Positions 43,851-52,835 of a stretch of 64,000 nucleotides of DNA are shown in pieces. The DNA lies in NCBI RefSeq assembly GCF_017916365.1, contig NZ_JAFMSU010000002.1, positions 1,302,001 to 1,366,000 of the forward strand, read 5' to 3'. Every line of letters starts with the position of its first letter. Position 1 is the stretch's first letter. Below the pieces are notes generated by a model, which was not told the origin of the DNA, did not search any database, and saw nothing but the letters and a program-made list of their open reading frames with translations. Both the position numbers and the translations under genes were made by a program. This DNA comes from Rufibacter roseolus. GTDB taxonomy: Bacteria; Bacteroidota; Bacteroidia; Cytophagales; Hymenobacteraceae.

Positions 43851-43890
43851 ACCGGCGGCTCTTGTTCCAAAAAGGACAGGAGCCGCCGGT
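43851..43890 (+). terminator. Terminator of the DUF1206 gene
   Basis: Arms 43851-43867 and 43874-43890 form 17 bp with two G-U pairs, loop CAAAAA, followed by TTTGTTTT. A dyad copy follows at 43901-43929. Confidence 0.85.
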
Positions 43891-43997
43891 TTTGTTTTAA
43901 GCCAGTTTTTGTAAAAAGAGGCTTAAAATTTCTGTACTCAGTACGCCAGCACCCTCCTCCAGTATATCTTCTGCCGGATACTTGCTAACTTCCGGCC

Positions 43998-44927
43998 ATG
44001 CAAACTTTCCCCTTTTATATAGTAGACGTTTTCGCCAGTGCTCCTTACAAGGGAAACCAGTTGGCGGTTTTTCTTCAGGCCGGCAACCTGACCACGGCGC
44101 AGATGCAAGGAATTGCCCGGGAGATTGGCTTCGCAGAGTCTTCCTTCATTTTATCAGACGTACCCAAAGCGCAGGGCTTTGACACCCGGATTTTCACGGT
44201 GGAATACGAGGTGCCTTTCGCCGGTCATCCTACCTTGGGCACGGCCTACGTTATTCAGCGATTCATCCTGCAGCAGCCGGTGCCGGACCTGCGCCTGAAC
44301 GTGAAAGTGGGGCAGATTCCTGTGTCACTCTCCTACCAGGATACCCAACTTGATTTCCTGATGATGCGGCAAATCAACCCCACCTTCGGGGAACCGATTT
44401 CCAAGGAAAGCATCGCTGACCTGCTGGGCCTTCCCGTGGAGACACTGCATCCCAATTTTCCGGTGCAGGAAGTGTCCACCGGCTTGCCGTTCCTCATCAT
44501 CCCGCTGCAAAAATTGGAGGACATGAAACAGCTCCAACTGCAGCCCCAGAAACTTCATGCCTTCCTGCAGCAGCACGGCCTCTACAAATCCCAGCGGGCC
44601 GATGGGCTTTCTGTGGCTCTTTACTTTTTTTGCCCTGAAACCTATTCCGCAGACCACCAACTGAACGCCCGCATGCTGGCCCTGGAGAACGGCCAGGTGA
44701 TTGAGGATGCCGCGACCGGCAGCGCCAATGGGTGTTTGCTGGGCTACCTGCTTAAGCACCGTTATTTATCCCAGGATAACCTGGAGCTGCTGGTAGAACA
44801 GGGCTACGAGATCGGGCGCAATGCCACCATCAAGCTGCAGGGTCGGGCCCTCGGCGAAGACCAGTTTGAACTTAACGTGGGTGGCCAGGTACAGCTCATC
44901 GCGAAAGGAGAATGGTATGTCAAATAG
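43998..44927 (+). CDS. PhzF family isomerase
   Basis: 309 residues, the diaminopimelate-epimerase-like double fold of PhzF. 'YIVDVFASAPYKGNQLAVFL' is the family start, Glu47 in 'REIGFAESSFIL' is the catalytic acid, 'VEYEVPFAGHPTLGTAYVI' and 'EDAATGSANGCLLGYLL' are the conserved loops. Phenazine genes are absent, so it acts on some other substrate with an acid/base isomerisation. The amidohydrolase follows 19 bases later and overlaps its reading region, so they are probably cotranscribed. Confidence 0.9.
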   Translation: MQTFPFYIVDVFASAPYKGNQLAVFLQAGNLTTAQMQGIAREIGFAESSFILSDVPKAQGFDTRIFTVEYEVPFAGHPTLGTAYVIQRFILQQPVPDLRLNVKVGQIPVSLSYQDTQLDFLMMRQINPTFGEPISKESIADLLGLPVETLHPNFPVQEVSTGLPFLIIPLQKLEDMKQLQLQPQKLHAFLQQHGLYKSQRADGLSVALYFFCPETYSADHQLNARMLALENGQVIEDAATGSANGCLLGYLLKHRYLSQDNLELLVEQGYEIGRNATIKLQGRALGEDQFELNVGGQVQLIAKGEWYVK

Positions 44928-44946
44928 CAAAGCCTTAAACTCACCT

Positions 44947-46236
44947 ATGAAAAAGATTTTTCGGCTCCTGCCGATGATGATACTGTCCGCCGCGTTTTCC
45001 AGCAGTTTTGCCCAAACCAGCCCCAAAACAGACTCAGTGTTCGTACTCAGGCCCAGCCAGGTTTTCGATGGGCGCGACCTTCAGAAGAACTGGGTAGTGG
45101 TGGTGCAGGGAGAACGAATCCTATCGGCCGGACCTGCCTCTTCGGTTTCAGCGCCGCAGAACGCCCGCACCATAGATCTCTCGGGACAGACCCTGCTGCC
45201 TGGATTGATTGAAGGCCATTCCCATCTGCTGCTGCACCCCTATAACGAGACCTCTTGGAACGATCAGGTCCTGAAGGAAGCCGATGCCCTGCGCGTGGCC
45301 CGCGCCACTGTGCACGCCCGCAATACGCTGCTGGCGGGTTTCACCACGGTACGTGACCTGGGCTCGGAGGGTGCGGAGTACGCTGATGTTGGCTTGAAGC
45401 AGGCCATTGACCAGGGCATCATTCCCGGCCCGCGCATGCTGGTGGCTGGCAAAGCCATGATTGCCACGGGCAGTTACGGCCCCAAGGGGTTTGATCCGGC
45501 GTTTGAGGTACCGCAAGGCGCCGAGGCCGCCGATGGTATTGACCACATCACCCGCGTGGTGCGCGACCAGATGGGCAAAGGCGCCGACATAGTGAAAGTG
45601 TACGCCGATTACCGCTGGGGAGCCAACGGCGAAGCCTTGCCCACCTTTACCTTAGCCGAACTGAAGCTGATTGTGGAGGTAGCCGCCAGTGCTGGTCGGC
45701 CGGTAGTGGCCCACGCCAGCACGCCGGAAGGCATGCGCCGCGCCATTGAGGCGGGGGTAGAAACCATTGAGCACGGCGACAATGCCACCGCCGAGGTTTT
45801 CAAGCTGATGGCCAAAAAAGAGGTAGCCCTCTGTCCTACCCTGGCCGCCGGCGATGCCATCCTGCAATATGGCGGTTGGCGCAAAGGACAGGACCCCGAA
45901 CCGGCCCGCATCTCGCAGAAACGCGCTAACTTCAAAGCAGCCCTCGCGGCCAGAGTGCCCATGGTGGTAGGTGGTGACGTGGGCGTTTTCACGCACGGCG
46001 ACAACGCCCGGGAACTGGAACTGATGGTGGATTACGGCATGCCTACGCTGGAGGTGCTGCGCGCCGCTACCTCTGGCAATGCCAAACGGTTCCACCTGGA
46101 CCAGAAACTGGGCACCGTTAAAGCCGGTCTGCTCGCCGATCTCATCTCCATATCCGGTGATCCTACCCAGGACATATCTGCCTTGCGTAAAGTACACCTG
46201 GTTATGAAGGGCGGCCAGATCTTCCGCCAGCCATAA
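44947..46236 (+). CDS. Secreted amidohydrolase (imidazolonepropionase/prolidase-like)
   Basis: 429 residues from ATG 44947, which begins a signal peptide 'RLLPMMILSAAFSSSFAQ'; an ATG at 44917 with AAAGGAG before it is an alternative but would put ten polar residues in front. The metal-dependent amidohydrolase barrel has 'LLPGLIEGHSHLLLH' (His91, His93), 'DIVKVYADYRWG' (carboxylated-Lys candidate), 'VVAHASTPEGMRRAIEAGVE', 'TIEHGDNA' and 'MVVGGDVGVFTHG'. It hydrolyses amide or peptide bonds, possibly Xaa-Pro dipeptides, in the periplasm. Ends in a bidirectional terminator. Confidence 0.88.
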   Translation: MKKIFRLLPMMILSAAFSSSFAQTSPKTDSVFVLRPSQVFDGRDLQKNWVVVVQGERILSAGPASSVSAPQNARTIDLSGQTLLPGLIEGHSHLLLHPYNETSWNDQVLKEADALRVARATVHARNTLLAGFTTVRDLGSEGAEYADVGLKQAIDQGIIPGPRMLVAGKAMIATGSYGPKGFDPAFEVPQGAEAADGIDHITRVVRDQMGKGADIVKVYADYRWGANGEALPTFTLAELKLIVEVAASAGRPVVAHASTPEGMRRAIEAGVETIEHGDNATAEVFKLMAKKEVALCPTLAAGDAILQYGGWRKGQDPEPARISQKRANFKAALAARVPMVVGGDVGVFTHGDNARELELMVDYGMPTLEVLRAATSGNAKRFHLDQKLGTVKAGLLADLISISGDPTQDISALRKVHLVMKGGQIFRQP

Positions 46237-46246
46237 CCCAGGTTTT

Positions 46247-46316
46247 CCTAAAAAGAAGAATCCGTTTCAGGCCACCTTTTGATAAAAAGGGTCTGAAACG
46301 GATTCTTCTTTTTAGG
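46247..46316. terminator. Bidirectional terminator between convergent genes
   Basis: Arms 46247-46270 and 46293-46316 form a perfect 24-bp stem; the top holds a further small stem (CCTTTT with AAAAGG). The right flank overlaps the region just before the stop of the PD40 protein gene. Confidence 0.85.
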
Positions 46317-46324
46317 AGGTTCTT

Positions 46325-47212
46325 CTAGGGATTCGCGACAAAGGAAAGGTAGTCTCCGTTAGGACTTACCGCCAACCGGGTGATGTTCTTCACCCCTTGC
46401 TTTGTAAAATCTGCCACCTCTTTCCAGCGTCGATTGGTACCGGGCCGGTAAACGTATACTTTAGCACCTTGGGCCATCAGCAACCGACCATCGGGGAGCC
46501 AGGCGTAATCCTGGGAACCGGGCAGCGCCTGAATGAGGCTCTCCCGTTCGCCGGTTTTCACCTGCACTTGCTTGATCTCAGCCACCGAGTCTGACACGGG
46601 CACCAGATAACTCACCGCCTGCTTCCGGGGTACTTTATGCAGGCTCCGCCCGATAGATTCTTCCAGTTTCTCGGTTTGTTTCGCGCCCGGCACGGCCAGG
46701 TACATGCCCATGGGCGGCTGATCTGGGAAGGCGGCCACAAAGAGTGAGTCTTGGTTGTACCAGACGTGGTAGCCTATGAGCTGCGGCATGGCCAACAGCA
46801 AAGTTGGCTGGCTACTCCCTGCGCTGAGCGGAAAGCGCCACAGTTGCTGTTCCTTACCGCGTACCACTGAAAAGCTCTTCCTGTCCGGCGTGACCAAAGG
46901 TGAGTATTCCGCCTCCGGTGTCTTGGTGAGCTGCATGGTTTTCTTTCCGGCCAAAGTGTATTGGTAGATATCGGTTTGCTGCCCATCGCGCTGGGAGGTG
47001 AACAGAATGGACTTGCCGTCTGGCGTGAAGCTGGGCTGGTTGTCATAGCCTGGCCGTTGGGTGATGTTGGTGGGCGTGCCTGCCTGGAAGGTTTCTTTGC
47101 CGGCTTTCAGCTTAACCAAAAAGATCTCAGTGTCTGGTATCCCCTGCGCCCTAGCAACCGAGGCGAACAGGGTTAGACAAAAAGGAATGAAGCTTTGTTT
47201 AAGTGTTATCAT
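46325..47212 (-). CDS. Periplasmic PD40/TolB-like beta-propeller protein
   Basis: 295 residues with signal peptide 'FIPFCLTLFASVARAQG'. WD40-like PD40 repeats are visible: 'PGYDNQPSFTPDGKSILFTS', 'EAEYSPLVTPDRKSFSVVRG', 'SQDYAWLPDGRLLMAQG' and 'ITRLAVSPNGDYLSFVANP'. These form a six-bladed propeller, as in TolB. A binding or scaffolding role in the envelope is likely; no enzyme residues are seen. Monocistronic. Confidence 0.85.
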   Translation of the reverse strand: MITLKQSFIPFCLTLFASVARAQGIPDTEIFLVKLKAGKETFQAGTPTNITQRPGYDNQPSFTPDGKSILFTSQRDGQQTDIYQYTLAGKKTMQLTKTPEAEYSPLVTPDRKSFSVVRGKEQQLWRFPLSAGSSQPTLLLAMPQLIGYHVWYNQDSLFVAAFPDQPPMGMYLAVPGAKQTEKLEESIGRSLHKVPRKQAVSYLVPVSDSVAEIKQVQVKTGERESLIQALPGSQDYAWLPDGRLLMAQGAKVYVYRPGTNRRWKEVADFTKQGVKNITRLAVSPNGDYLSFVANP

Positions 47213-47356
47213 GTGGTTGGGTAAAATGCGAGTTCTTTATTTAACATATATATTAAGCCAAAGACACATTCCTACCACAAATCATCTCCCTCCATCTGCT
47301 TTGCTTTTCTATCAGCTTCTAATTTAAGTAAACGCGAGAACAAGGCTCCATAAAAG

Positions 47357-47390
47357 TTTGGAGGCCGTTTTAAGAAAAACGGCCTCCAAA
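47357..47390. terminator. Terminator between the PD40 gene start and the DUF2461 gene end
   Basis: TTTGGAGGCCGTTTT (47357-47371) and its exact complement at 47376-47390 surround AAGA. It lies 4 bases past the DUF2461 stop on the minus strand. Confidence 0.8.
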
Positions 47391-47394
47391 TGAT

Positions 47395-48093
47395 TTACAC
47401 TTCCTCAGCTTTGAATTCTTTCAGTTCCTTCATGGGGCGAAGGAAGAAGTCATTTAGCGGTTTCACTGCTTTCATGGCCTCCAGCACCTCGTCATAGAGG
47501 CGGTCGCTGGTAACTACTTCATCTGTGAGCATGTAGGTGGTGTTCCAGCTCTTATGCCGAAGCAAATCTATGGCCGGATTGTCGCTGTCGTAGCCTTTGG
47601 GCGTTGTTTTCAGTTTCTCGCCACCAATGCCCGCGTAGTATTTCTTGAACGATGGGTCATTAAGCAGGCCCTTCAACTCCTCATAGTTATAATCGATTTC
47701 CTGACGAATTGCCTTCAATTCAGGAGCCGGGGGCATCCAGACCCCACCAGCCAGGAAAGAGCCGTCATTAGGGCTGATGTGCAGGTAAAAGCCAGGGTTA
47801 ATGGTCTTGCGGCCACCCTCGGCCATGTAGGCGCAGATATGGTCTTTGTAGGGGCGTTTGTCATTAGAGAAGCGCACGTCGCGGTAAATCCGGAACATGA
47901 GGTCTTTGGGTTCCTGTCCTTCCAGGGCAGACTCAAACTGAGCGGCTCCCTGCAAAAGGGTTTTCAGGAAAGAAATGAAATCCTGGCGGGCGGCTTCGTA
48001 GCGACTGCGGTTCTGCTCAAACCACTCGCGCTGGTTATTCTGGCGCAGATCGCGGATAAAATCTAAGGTAGAAGGTTCTAAATGCTTTTTCAT
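47395..48093 (-). CDS. DUF2461 family protein
   Basis: 232 residues from ATG 48093; the frame begins at 48114. 'TLDFIRDLRQNNQREWFEQN' is the typical start of the TIGR02453/DUF2461 family, followed by 'PKDLMFRIYRDVRFSNDKRP', 'YLHISPNDGSFLAGGVWMPP' and 'LLRHKSWNTTYMLTDEVV'. A cytoplasmic protein of unknown function widespread in Bacteroidota and Proteobacteria. Promoter at 48143-48172 and terminator at 47357-47390 make it a single-gene unit. Confidence 0.9.
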   Translation of the reverse strand: MKKHLEPSTLDFIRDLRQNNQREWFEQNRSRYEAARQDFISFLKTLLQGAAQFESALEGQEPKDLMFRIYRDVRFSNDKRPYKDHICAYMAEGGRKTINPGFYLHISPNDGSFLAGGVWMPPAPELKAIRQEIDYNYEELKGLLNDPSFKKYYAGIGGEKLKTTPKGYDSDNPAIDLLRHKSWNTTYMLTDEVVTSDRLYDEVLEAMKAVKPLNDFFLRPMKELKEFKAEEV

Positions 48094-48142
48094 GAGGTCT
48101 CGTGAGATAGGCAATTTGCCATGGGTGAGAACAGTTGCGCTG

Positions 48143-48172
48143 CAAAGTAAGTTCTGCAGGCTTCTGGCGCAA
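48143..48172 (-). promoter_or_regulatory. DUF2461 gene promoter
   Basis: On the minus strand TTG (48172-48170), 19 bases, then TTACTTTG (48150-48143). Identical -7 box and spacing to the pfkA promoter. Confidence 0.6.
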
Positions 48173-48308
48173 ACTGCTTAGGGGATAAAATAGCAGGAAC
48201 CTGTTCTGTGGGTTATTTTTAGAAATCAGGGCTAAAACAAAGTGTTTCAAGACCTAGCCCAAATTGTCATCTGGCTTCTATCCCACTACAAGTGTATCAG
48301 AAAAAAAA

Positions 48309-48328
48309 GAAGGCCCTTTAGAGGCCTT
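48309..48328 (-). terminator. Terminator of the SigK/RskA operon
   Basis: GAAGGCC (48309-48315) pairs with GGCCTTC (48322-48328); the minus strand ends in a run of eight T. It is 97 bases past the anti-sigma stop. Confidence 0.6.
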
Positions 48329-48424
48329 CAAAAGTGTATCTGATGTTGGTAGAGTTTAATGCTTGTTTTGCCTGAATCGGCCTTAAAGGAACAATGCCAG
48401 GTAGAGTTGGCCATCAAAGGAAAG

Positions 48425-49264
48425 TTACCTTCCGGCGCTGTTGCCCATCACGTACATTTCCTCCAAGGTTGGGTTCACGCTGCCGCCCTCGGGCTCCAGG
48501 GTTACCGCGAAGGCCTGCGCCTCTTCAATGGACTTCATTTTGAGCAACGTGGTGTCGGTGGCTTTTACTACGCCGGCGTCAATGGGTTTTCCTTGCGCCA
48601 AGGCCCAGAGTTGGTATTGTTTGCCGGTGGGGGCAGCGGGCAGTTTGGCGGGGTCAAAGTAGACTTCCTTGGTTTCCTGGTTCCAGAAAACGGTAGCCTG
48701 GGCTTCTGGGTGCTGGGTAACGCCCTTTAACTTTACGGCCAGGGTCTGCGGGTTGCGCAGCATGCCCAACAGGTTCTCAGACTGAAGGCTGCGGGTTTCC
48801 AGTTGGCTTACCTGCAGGGCGTATTGCCGGGAGGTCTGCCGGGCACTGATCAGTTCACTGCGGGTCTCTCTCAGATTACTGTACAGGTACACGTTGGCGG
48901 CGGCACTGATCAACAGCAAAATCACGGCGGCTATCTGCCACCAGCGGGTGCTTTCTCTTTCTGGGTATTGGGCGGGAGAAGCCGCATTCATGGGTACCAC
49001 CTTTCCTTCCGAGGCACCGTTGGGCTGTATCGGGGCAGTCTGGGCTTTCAAATGGCGTAGGATTTGGTCTTCAAGCTCAGGGCGGGGCGCTTGGGCATGG
49101 GTAAGCGCATAGGCCTCCATGGTACGCAGGCATTCTTCCAGGGCCGTGCGCACCTCCGGATGCCGGGCAGCCATTTCCTCCACTTCCCCACTTTCTGAGG
49201 GCGTGAGACCACCGGCTGCGTACAGCTCCAGTACCCCTGAATCTATATACTCCTGTGTATTCAA
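48425..49264 (-). CDS. RskA-like anti-sigma factor
   Basis: 279 residues. A cytoplasmic N-terminal helical domain (1-80) starts 'SGVLELYAAGGLTPSESGEV', the pattern of anti-sigma-K factors. One membrane helix spans about 107-128 ('WWQIAAVILLLISAAANVYL'), then a short coiled coil ('ETRSELISARQTSRQYALQV') and a periplasmic RskA-C domain, with 'LPAAPTGKQYQLWALAQGKP' and 'AFAVTLEPEGG'. It should hold the sigma factor encoded just upstream until proteolysis at the membrane. The 2-base gap to the sigma gene supports coupling. Confidence 0.9.
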   Translation of the reverse strand: MNTQEYIDSGVLELYAAGGLTPSESGEVEEMAARHPEVRTALEECLRTMEAYALTHAQAPRPELEDQILRHLKAQTAPIQPNGASEGKVVPMNAASPAQYPERESTRWWQIAAVILLLISAAANVYLYSNLRETRSELISARQTSRQYALQVSQLETRSLQSENLLGMLRNPQTLAVKLKGVTQHPEAQATVFWNQETKEVYFDPAKLPAAPTGKQYQLWALAQGKPIDAGVVKATDTTLLKMKSIEEAQAFAVTLEPEGGSVNPTLEEMYVMGNSAGR

Positions 49265-49266
49265 TT

Positions 49267-49815
49267 CTATTTGATTAATTTGCTCAAAAACTTGATGGCC
49301 ATCCGGGCCCTGGTTTTTACCGTACCCAGCGGGATGTTCAGCTCTTCGGCCACCTCACTTTGCGTGAACCCGTTGAAGTACATTAAATCTATGATTATCT
49401 TTTGGTCTGGGTTCAATTGCTCGGTCATCTCCTGCAACCCAATGTGGTCTGGCTTGATGCCCTCACTGCTCACCATGTGGGAGGTCACGGTGTTTTCCAT
49501 GGGTTGCGTTTTTGAACCTACGCGATATTGCTTTGAGCGGATTTTATCAATGGCTAAATTACGGGAAATGTTGAGCATCCAGGTAAAGAGACGCCCTTTC
49601 TGCTCATCATAGGTGGGGAATGCGGTCCAGATCTTCACAAAGCTTTCCTGCAGAACGTCCTCCGCCACCTCCTCCTGCTTCACTATCCGGAGGATGACCC
49701 CGTACAGCGCCGCTGAGTAATTACGGTATAGAAGAGTAACGGCCCGTTGGTCTCGCGCCCGCAATTGCGCAACCAGGTCCTCTTCAGAGGTAATGTGTAA
49801 AGTTGTATCCAACAA
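49267..49815 (-). CDS. ECF sigma factor, SigK-like
   Basis: 182 residues. Region 2 includes 'YRNYSAALYGVILRIVKQEE' and 'DVLQESFVKIWTAFPTYDEQ'; 'LFTMLNISRNLAIDKIRSKQ'-like residues end it. Region 4 has 'LNPDQKIIIDLMYFNGFTQS' and the helix-turn-helix 'EVAEELNIPLGTVKTRARMA'. It directs RNA polymerase to an envelope or oxidative-stress regulon and is controlled by the RskA-like protein encoded behind it. No promoter of either class is visible upstream. Confidence 0.9.
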   Translation of the reverse strand: MLDTTLHITSEEDLVAQLRARDQRAVTLLYRNYSAALYGVILRIVKQEEVAEDVLQESFVKIWTAFPTYDEQKGRLFTWMLNISRNLAIDKIRSKQYRVGSKTQPMENTVTSHMVSSEGIKPDHIGLQEMTEQLNPDQKIIIDLMYFNGFTQSEVAEELNIPLGTVKTRARMAIKFLSKLIK

Positions 49816-50022
49816 TAAATATCGTTAAGCCAATTGGCGGTGGAGACTAGGCAGGGGCGTGAAAGTTCCATGCTTTACGTAACTCTTTTAACCCAGTTAT
49901 GTAAAATATGTTTTGAAGAATCCAAACATAAGCAGGAATATCGTCCGTATTATTACGGACAATGCACCAGTAAGTTATTTATCTACTACCTGTAAAGTCC
50001 CTGCCAAATATAGTAAAAACCT

Positions 50023-51402
50023 ATGCCTATCCAATCCATCAACCCATATACCAACCAGGTAGAGAAAACCTTTGAACCCGCCTCGGCGCAGGAGATTGAA
50101 GAAACGCTGCAGCGCGCCCAAACCGCCTTCCAGGCCTGGCGCACCACCTCCTTTCTGCAACGCTCTACCCTGATGCAGCGCGCCGGCGATGAACTGGCCG
50201 GGAACACGGATTACTATGCCAAAATCATTTCCCTGGAAATGGGCAAGCCGCTGGCCCAGGCCCGGGGCGAGATAAGCAAGTGCGCCCTGGTCTGCCATTA
50301 CTACGCCCAGCACGCCGAGGAATTTTTGCAGGACGAGGAAATCAGGACCAGTGCGGTACGCAGCTTTATTTCCTTTGAGCCGCTGGGCGCCATCCTGGCC
50401 GTGATGCCCTGGAATTTCCCGTTCTGGCAGGTGTTCCGGTTTGCGGCGCCGGCGCTTATGGCCGGCAACGTGGGCTTGCTCAAACATGCCTCCAACGTGC
50501 CGCAGTGCGCGTTGGCTATCCAGGAGGTATTTGACAAAGTGGGCTTCCCGGAGGGTTGTTTCCAGTCATTGCTCATTGGCTCCAAGGAAGTAGAGCAGCT
50601 CATCAAAGACGAGCGCGTGAAAGCCGTGACTCTGACCGGTAGCGAGGGTGCTGGCGCCAAAGTGGCCTCGGTGGCCGGCAACGAGATTAAGAAAACGGTA
50701 CTGGAATTGGGTGGCTCTGATGCCTTTGTGGTCTTAGCTGATGCCGATGTGGAGGCTGTGGCCAAGAAAGCCGCCAGCGCCCGCCTCATCAACACCGGCC
50801 AGAGCTGCATCGCCGCCAAACGCTTTATCCTGGAGAAACCCATTGCCGAGGAGTTTCTGGCCGCTTTTGCCAAAAACATGCAGAAAAAGCGCACCGGCGA
50901 CCCCTTGCATGACGAAGACATAGACTACGGTCCTCTGGCCCGCGTGGACCTGGCCCGGGAACTCACCGACCAGGTGGAACGCTCAGTTAAGGCCGGCGCC
51001 AAACTGTACCTGGAGGGCGGCCAACCCGATCCGGACAAAGCCCTCTTCCACCCTGCCATCCTCACGGATATAAAGCCCGGCAACCCGGCGTACGAAGAGG
51101 AGTTCTTCGGGCCGGTGGCTTTGGTGTTTGTGGCCGAGGACGCGGAAGACGCCATCCGGATCGCCAACGACTCTCCCTTCGGGCTAGGTGGTTCCGTCTG
51201 GACAAGCGACATCAAGCGCGGGCAGGAACTGGCCCGTAAAGTAGAAGCCGGAGCGGTGTTTGTGAACGCCATTGTGGCCTCAGACCCGGCACTGCCTTTT
51301 GGGGGTGTGAAGAAATCCGGCTACGGCCGGGAATTGTCTTATTTGGGCATCAGGGAGTTTGTGAACCAGAAAACCATTTGGGTCAGCGACCCTCAGGAAT
51401 AA
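50023..51402 (+). CDS. NAD(P)-dependent succinate-semialdehyde dehydrogenase-like enzyme
   Basis: 459 residues of the aldehyde dehydrogenase superfamily, short form as in the YneI/Sad group. 'ILAVMPWNFPFWQVFRFAAP' binds the cofactor, 'VTLTGSEGAGAKVASVAG' is the nucleotide loop, 'ELGGSDAFVVLADAD' carries the general-base Glu and Cys262 in 'INTGQSCIAAKRFI' is the nucleophile. It oxidises succinate semialdehyde or a similar omega-oxo acid. Its 3' end overlaps the convergent YdcF gene by 10 bp. Confidence 0.92.
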   Translation: MPIQSINPYTNQVEKTFEPASAQEIEETLQRAQTAFQAWRTTSFLQRSTLMQRAGDELAGNTDYYAKIISLEMGKPLAQARGEISKCALVCHYYAQHAEEFLQDEEIRTSAVRSFISFEPLGAILAVMPWNFPFWQVFRFAAPALMAGNVGLLKHASNVPQCALAIQEVFDKVGFPEGCFQSLLIGSKEVEQLIKDERVKAVTLTGSEGAGAKVASVAGNEIKKTVLELGGSDAFVVLADADVEAVAKKAASARLINTGQSCIAAKRFILEKPIAEEFLAAFAKNMQKKRTGDPLHDEDIDYGPLARVDLARELTDQVERSVKAGAKLYLEGGQPDPDKALFHPAILTDIKPGNPAYEEEFFGPVALVFVAEDAEDAIRIANDSPFGLGGSVWTSDIKRGQELARKVEAGAVFVNAIVASDPALPFGGVKKSGYGRELSYLGIREFVNQKTIWVSDPQE

Positions 51403-52157
51403 CCCAGCAGTTTATAGGTGACGTAGCCCACCCACTCATGGATCAGCTTGGACCATTGCTGAAGCGCCTCGGGGTTAGGGATGAGCAGGTCATCTAAATG
51501 GAAACTACGGTCGTGGGTCTGGAAGTCGACGGGGAAAGTGTCGGGTTTCAGGCCCACTTTTTCAAAACAGCCCTTGGCCCTCCGCATATGGAACGCCGAG
51601 GTAATGAGCAACAGCTTCCGCAGGTGGGGCTGGGTCTGCAAGAGTTCTTTGGTGAATTGGGCATTCTCGCGGGTATTGCGGCTGCGCTCCTCCAGCAGGA
51701 TGTCGGCGGCGAGCACGCTGGCGTAGAGCGCCGTTTGCTGCAGGTTACTGGCCTCGGTTCGCTCCACTTCTTTGATGGCCCCGGAACCTCCCGAGATGAT
51801 GATTTTCTTCAGTTTGCCCATTTTGTAGAGCTGAATGGCATCCAGAATCCGCTCGGCTCCCTCCTGGTAATGCACCCGGTCATGTGGTGATTTATTTACC
51901 TCGGTCACACCCGTGAGCACAATACCTGCGTCATAGGTAGGCACGTCTTTCATGAGCACTGCCTCGGGCTCCCAGGCCAGCCAGGCCTCGTTGCTCAGAA
52001 ATGGGTTGGTGAAAAACAGCATCAACACCAGGCCCGTGCGGAAGGCTAGTCGCTTTTTAGTCTGATTTCTCAGTAGAAGCCCCAAAACGAAAAGGGCAAC
52101 AATCCAAAACAAAGGGGAAACAAGGTACTGAAGGAGCTTGGAGAGCAGAAAGAACAT
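51393..52157 (-). CDS. YdcF/ElyC-like DUF218 membrane protein
   Basis: 254 residues. Two N-terminal membrane helices ('LLQYLVSPLFWIVALFVLGL', then 'AFRTGLVLMLFFTNPFLSN') precede the DUF218 domain. Its motifs are 'AGIVLTGVTE', 'KIIISGGSGAIKEVERTEA', 'ILLEERSRNTRENAQFTKEL' and 'LLLITSAFHMRRAKGCFEK'. ElyC/SanA members influence lipid-carrier use and envelope integrity. It overlaps the dehydrogenase gene by 10 bp in convergent orientation. Confidence 0.9.
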   Translation of the reverse strand: MFFLLSKLLQYLVSPLFWIVALFVLGLLLRNQTKKRLAFRTGLVLMLFFTNPFLSNEAWLAWEPEAVLMKDVPTYDAGIVLTGVTEVNKSPHDRVHYQEGAERILDAIQLYKMGKLKKIIISGGSGAIKEVERTEASNLQQTALYASVLAADILLEERSRNTRENAQFTKELLQTQPHLRKLLLITSAFHMRRAKGCFEKVGLKPDTFPVDFQTHDRSFHLDDLLIPNPEALQQWSKLIHEWVGYVTYKLLGYS

Positions 52158-52248
52158 AGACTATAATAACCTCAACCAAGCCAAACAAGGGTGCACCAGG
52201 GCTTCTGGGGCAGCATGGTCTTGGTAGGAAAAGTGCTTTTTAAATAAA

Positions 52249-52488
52249 CTACCCAAAGAAACGTCGGATAGCCCAAAGCACCAAACTGAACAGGATGCTC
52301 AACAGTAGCATGGTAGTGAAAGGGGCGAAAATTTTGAAGTTACGCCGCTCCACATGCACATCGCCGGGCAGGCGCCCGAACCATCCTATGCGAGGCCCCG
52401 CCAGCCAGATGATCACCCCGATAACCACTATGATCACCCCTAGGATCATGATGTACTTACCAAGCGGCTGTATGTCCATTGGTTCCAT
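52249..52488 (-). CDS. DUF2905 family small membrane protein
   Basis: 79 residues from ATG 52488 (52479 also possible; the frame opens at 52536). Two helices, 'YIMILGVIIVVIGVIIWLAG' and 'FTTMLLLSILFSLVLWAIRR', surround the conserved 'GWFGRLPGDVHVERRNFKIF'. That central motif is the DUF2905 signature. Function unknown. It sits 91 bases from the YdcF gene on the same strand. Confidence 0.88.
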   Translation of the reverse strand: MEPMDIQPLGKYIMILGVIIVVIGVIIWLAGPRIGWFGRLPGDVHVERRNFKIFAPFTTMLLLSILFSLVLWAIRRFFG

Positions 52489-52835
52489 TTTGCCAGGTTT
52501 ATGGTTATACCTGAGTAATTTATAAAAATTTATCAATAAATAATCATATTAATTAACAATCTCTTTATACTTCAATTTGCTTTGGATTGTACAGAAAAGG
52601 CGGCCAGAATTTGAACTTAAGAAAGAGAAGAACACCTTCCCATTTCTGGGTTGTATTTATAAAACCGGTGCTAAACGGTTAAGAAGCACTGCTTCCCTAA
52701 GAAAGTAGCTGCGGCAGATTACATTACCTGCCTTGGCTGCCTTTCCCTTGGCCCTACTGAAATATTGATATCTTTGGGCAAACAAGAACTTGTTTCCCTA
52801 GTTTAAGAACCTTCACCCAGAAAAGACCTGCTCCT
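52489..52835. other. Intergenic gap before kdsB
   Basis: 347 bases between divergent genes. The left half is A+T-rich without any structure I can name; the right part holds the kdsB promoter at 52748-52776. Confidence 0.6.
52748..52776 (+). promoter_or_regulatory. kdsB promoter
   Basis: TTG at 52748-52750, 18 bases, TATCTTTG at 52769-52776. It implies a leader of about 50 bases before ATG 52836. Confidence 0.7.

Noticed and set aside
43998-44927. Phenazine biosynthesis locus
   Set aside because: Only the PhzF-type isomerase is present, and this family is widespread outside phenazine pathways.
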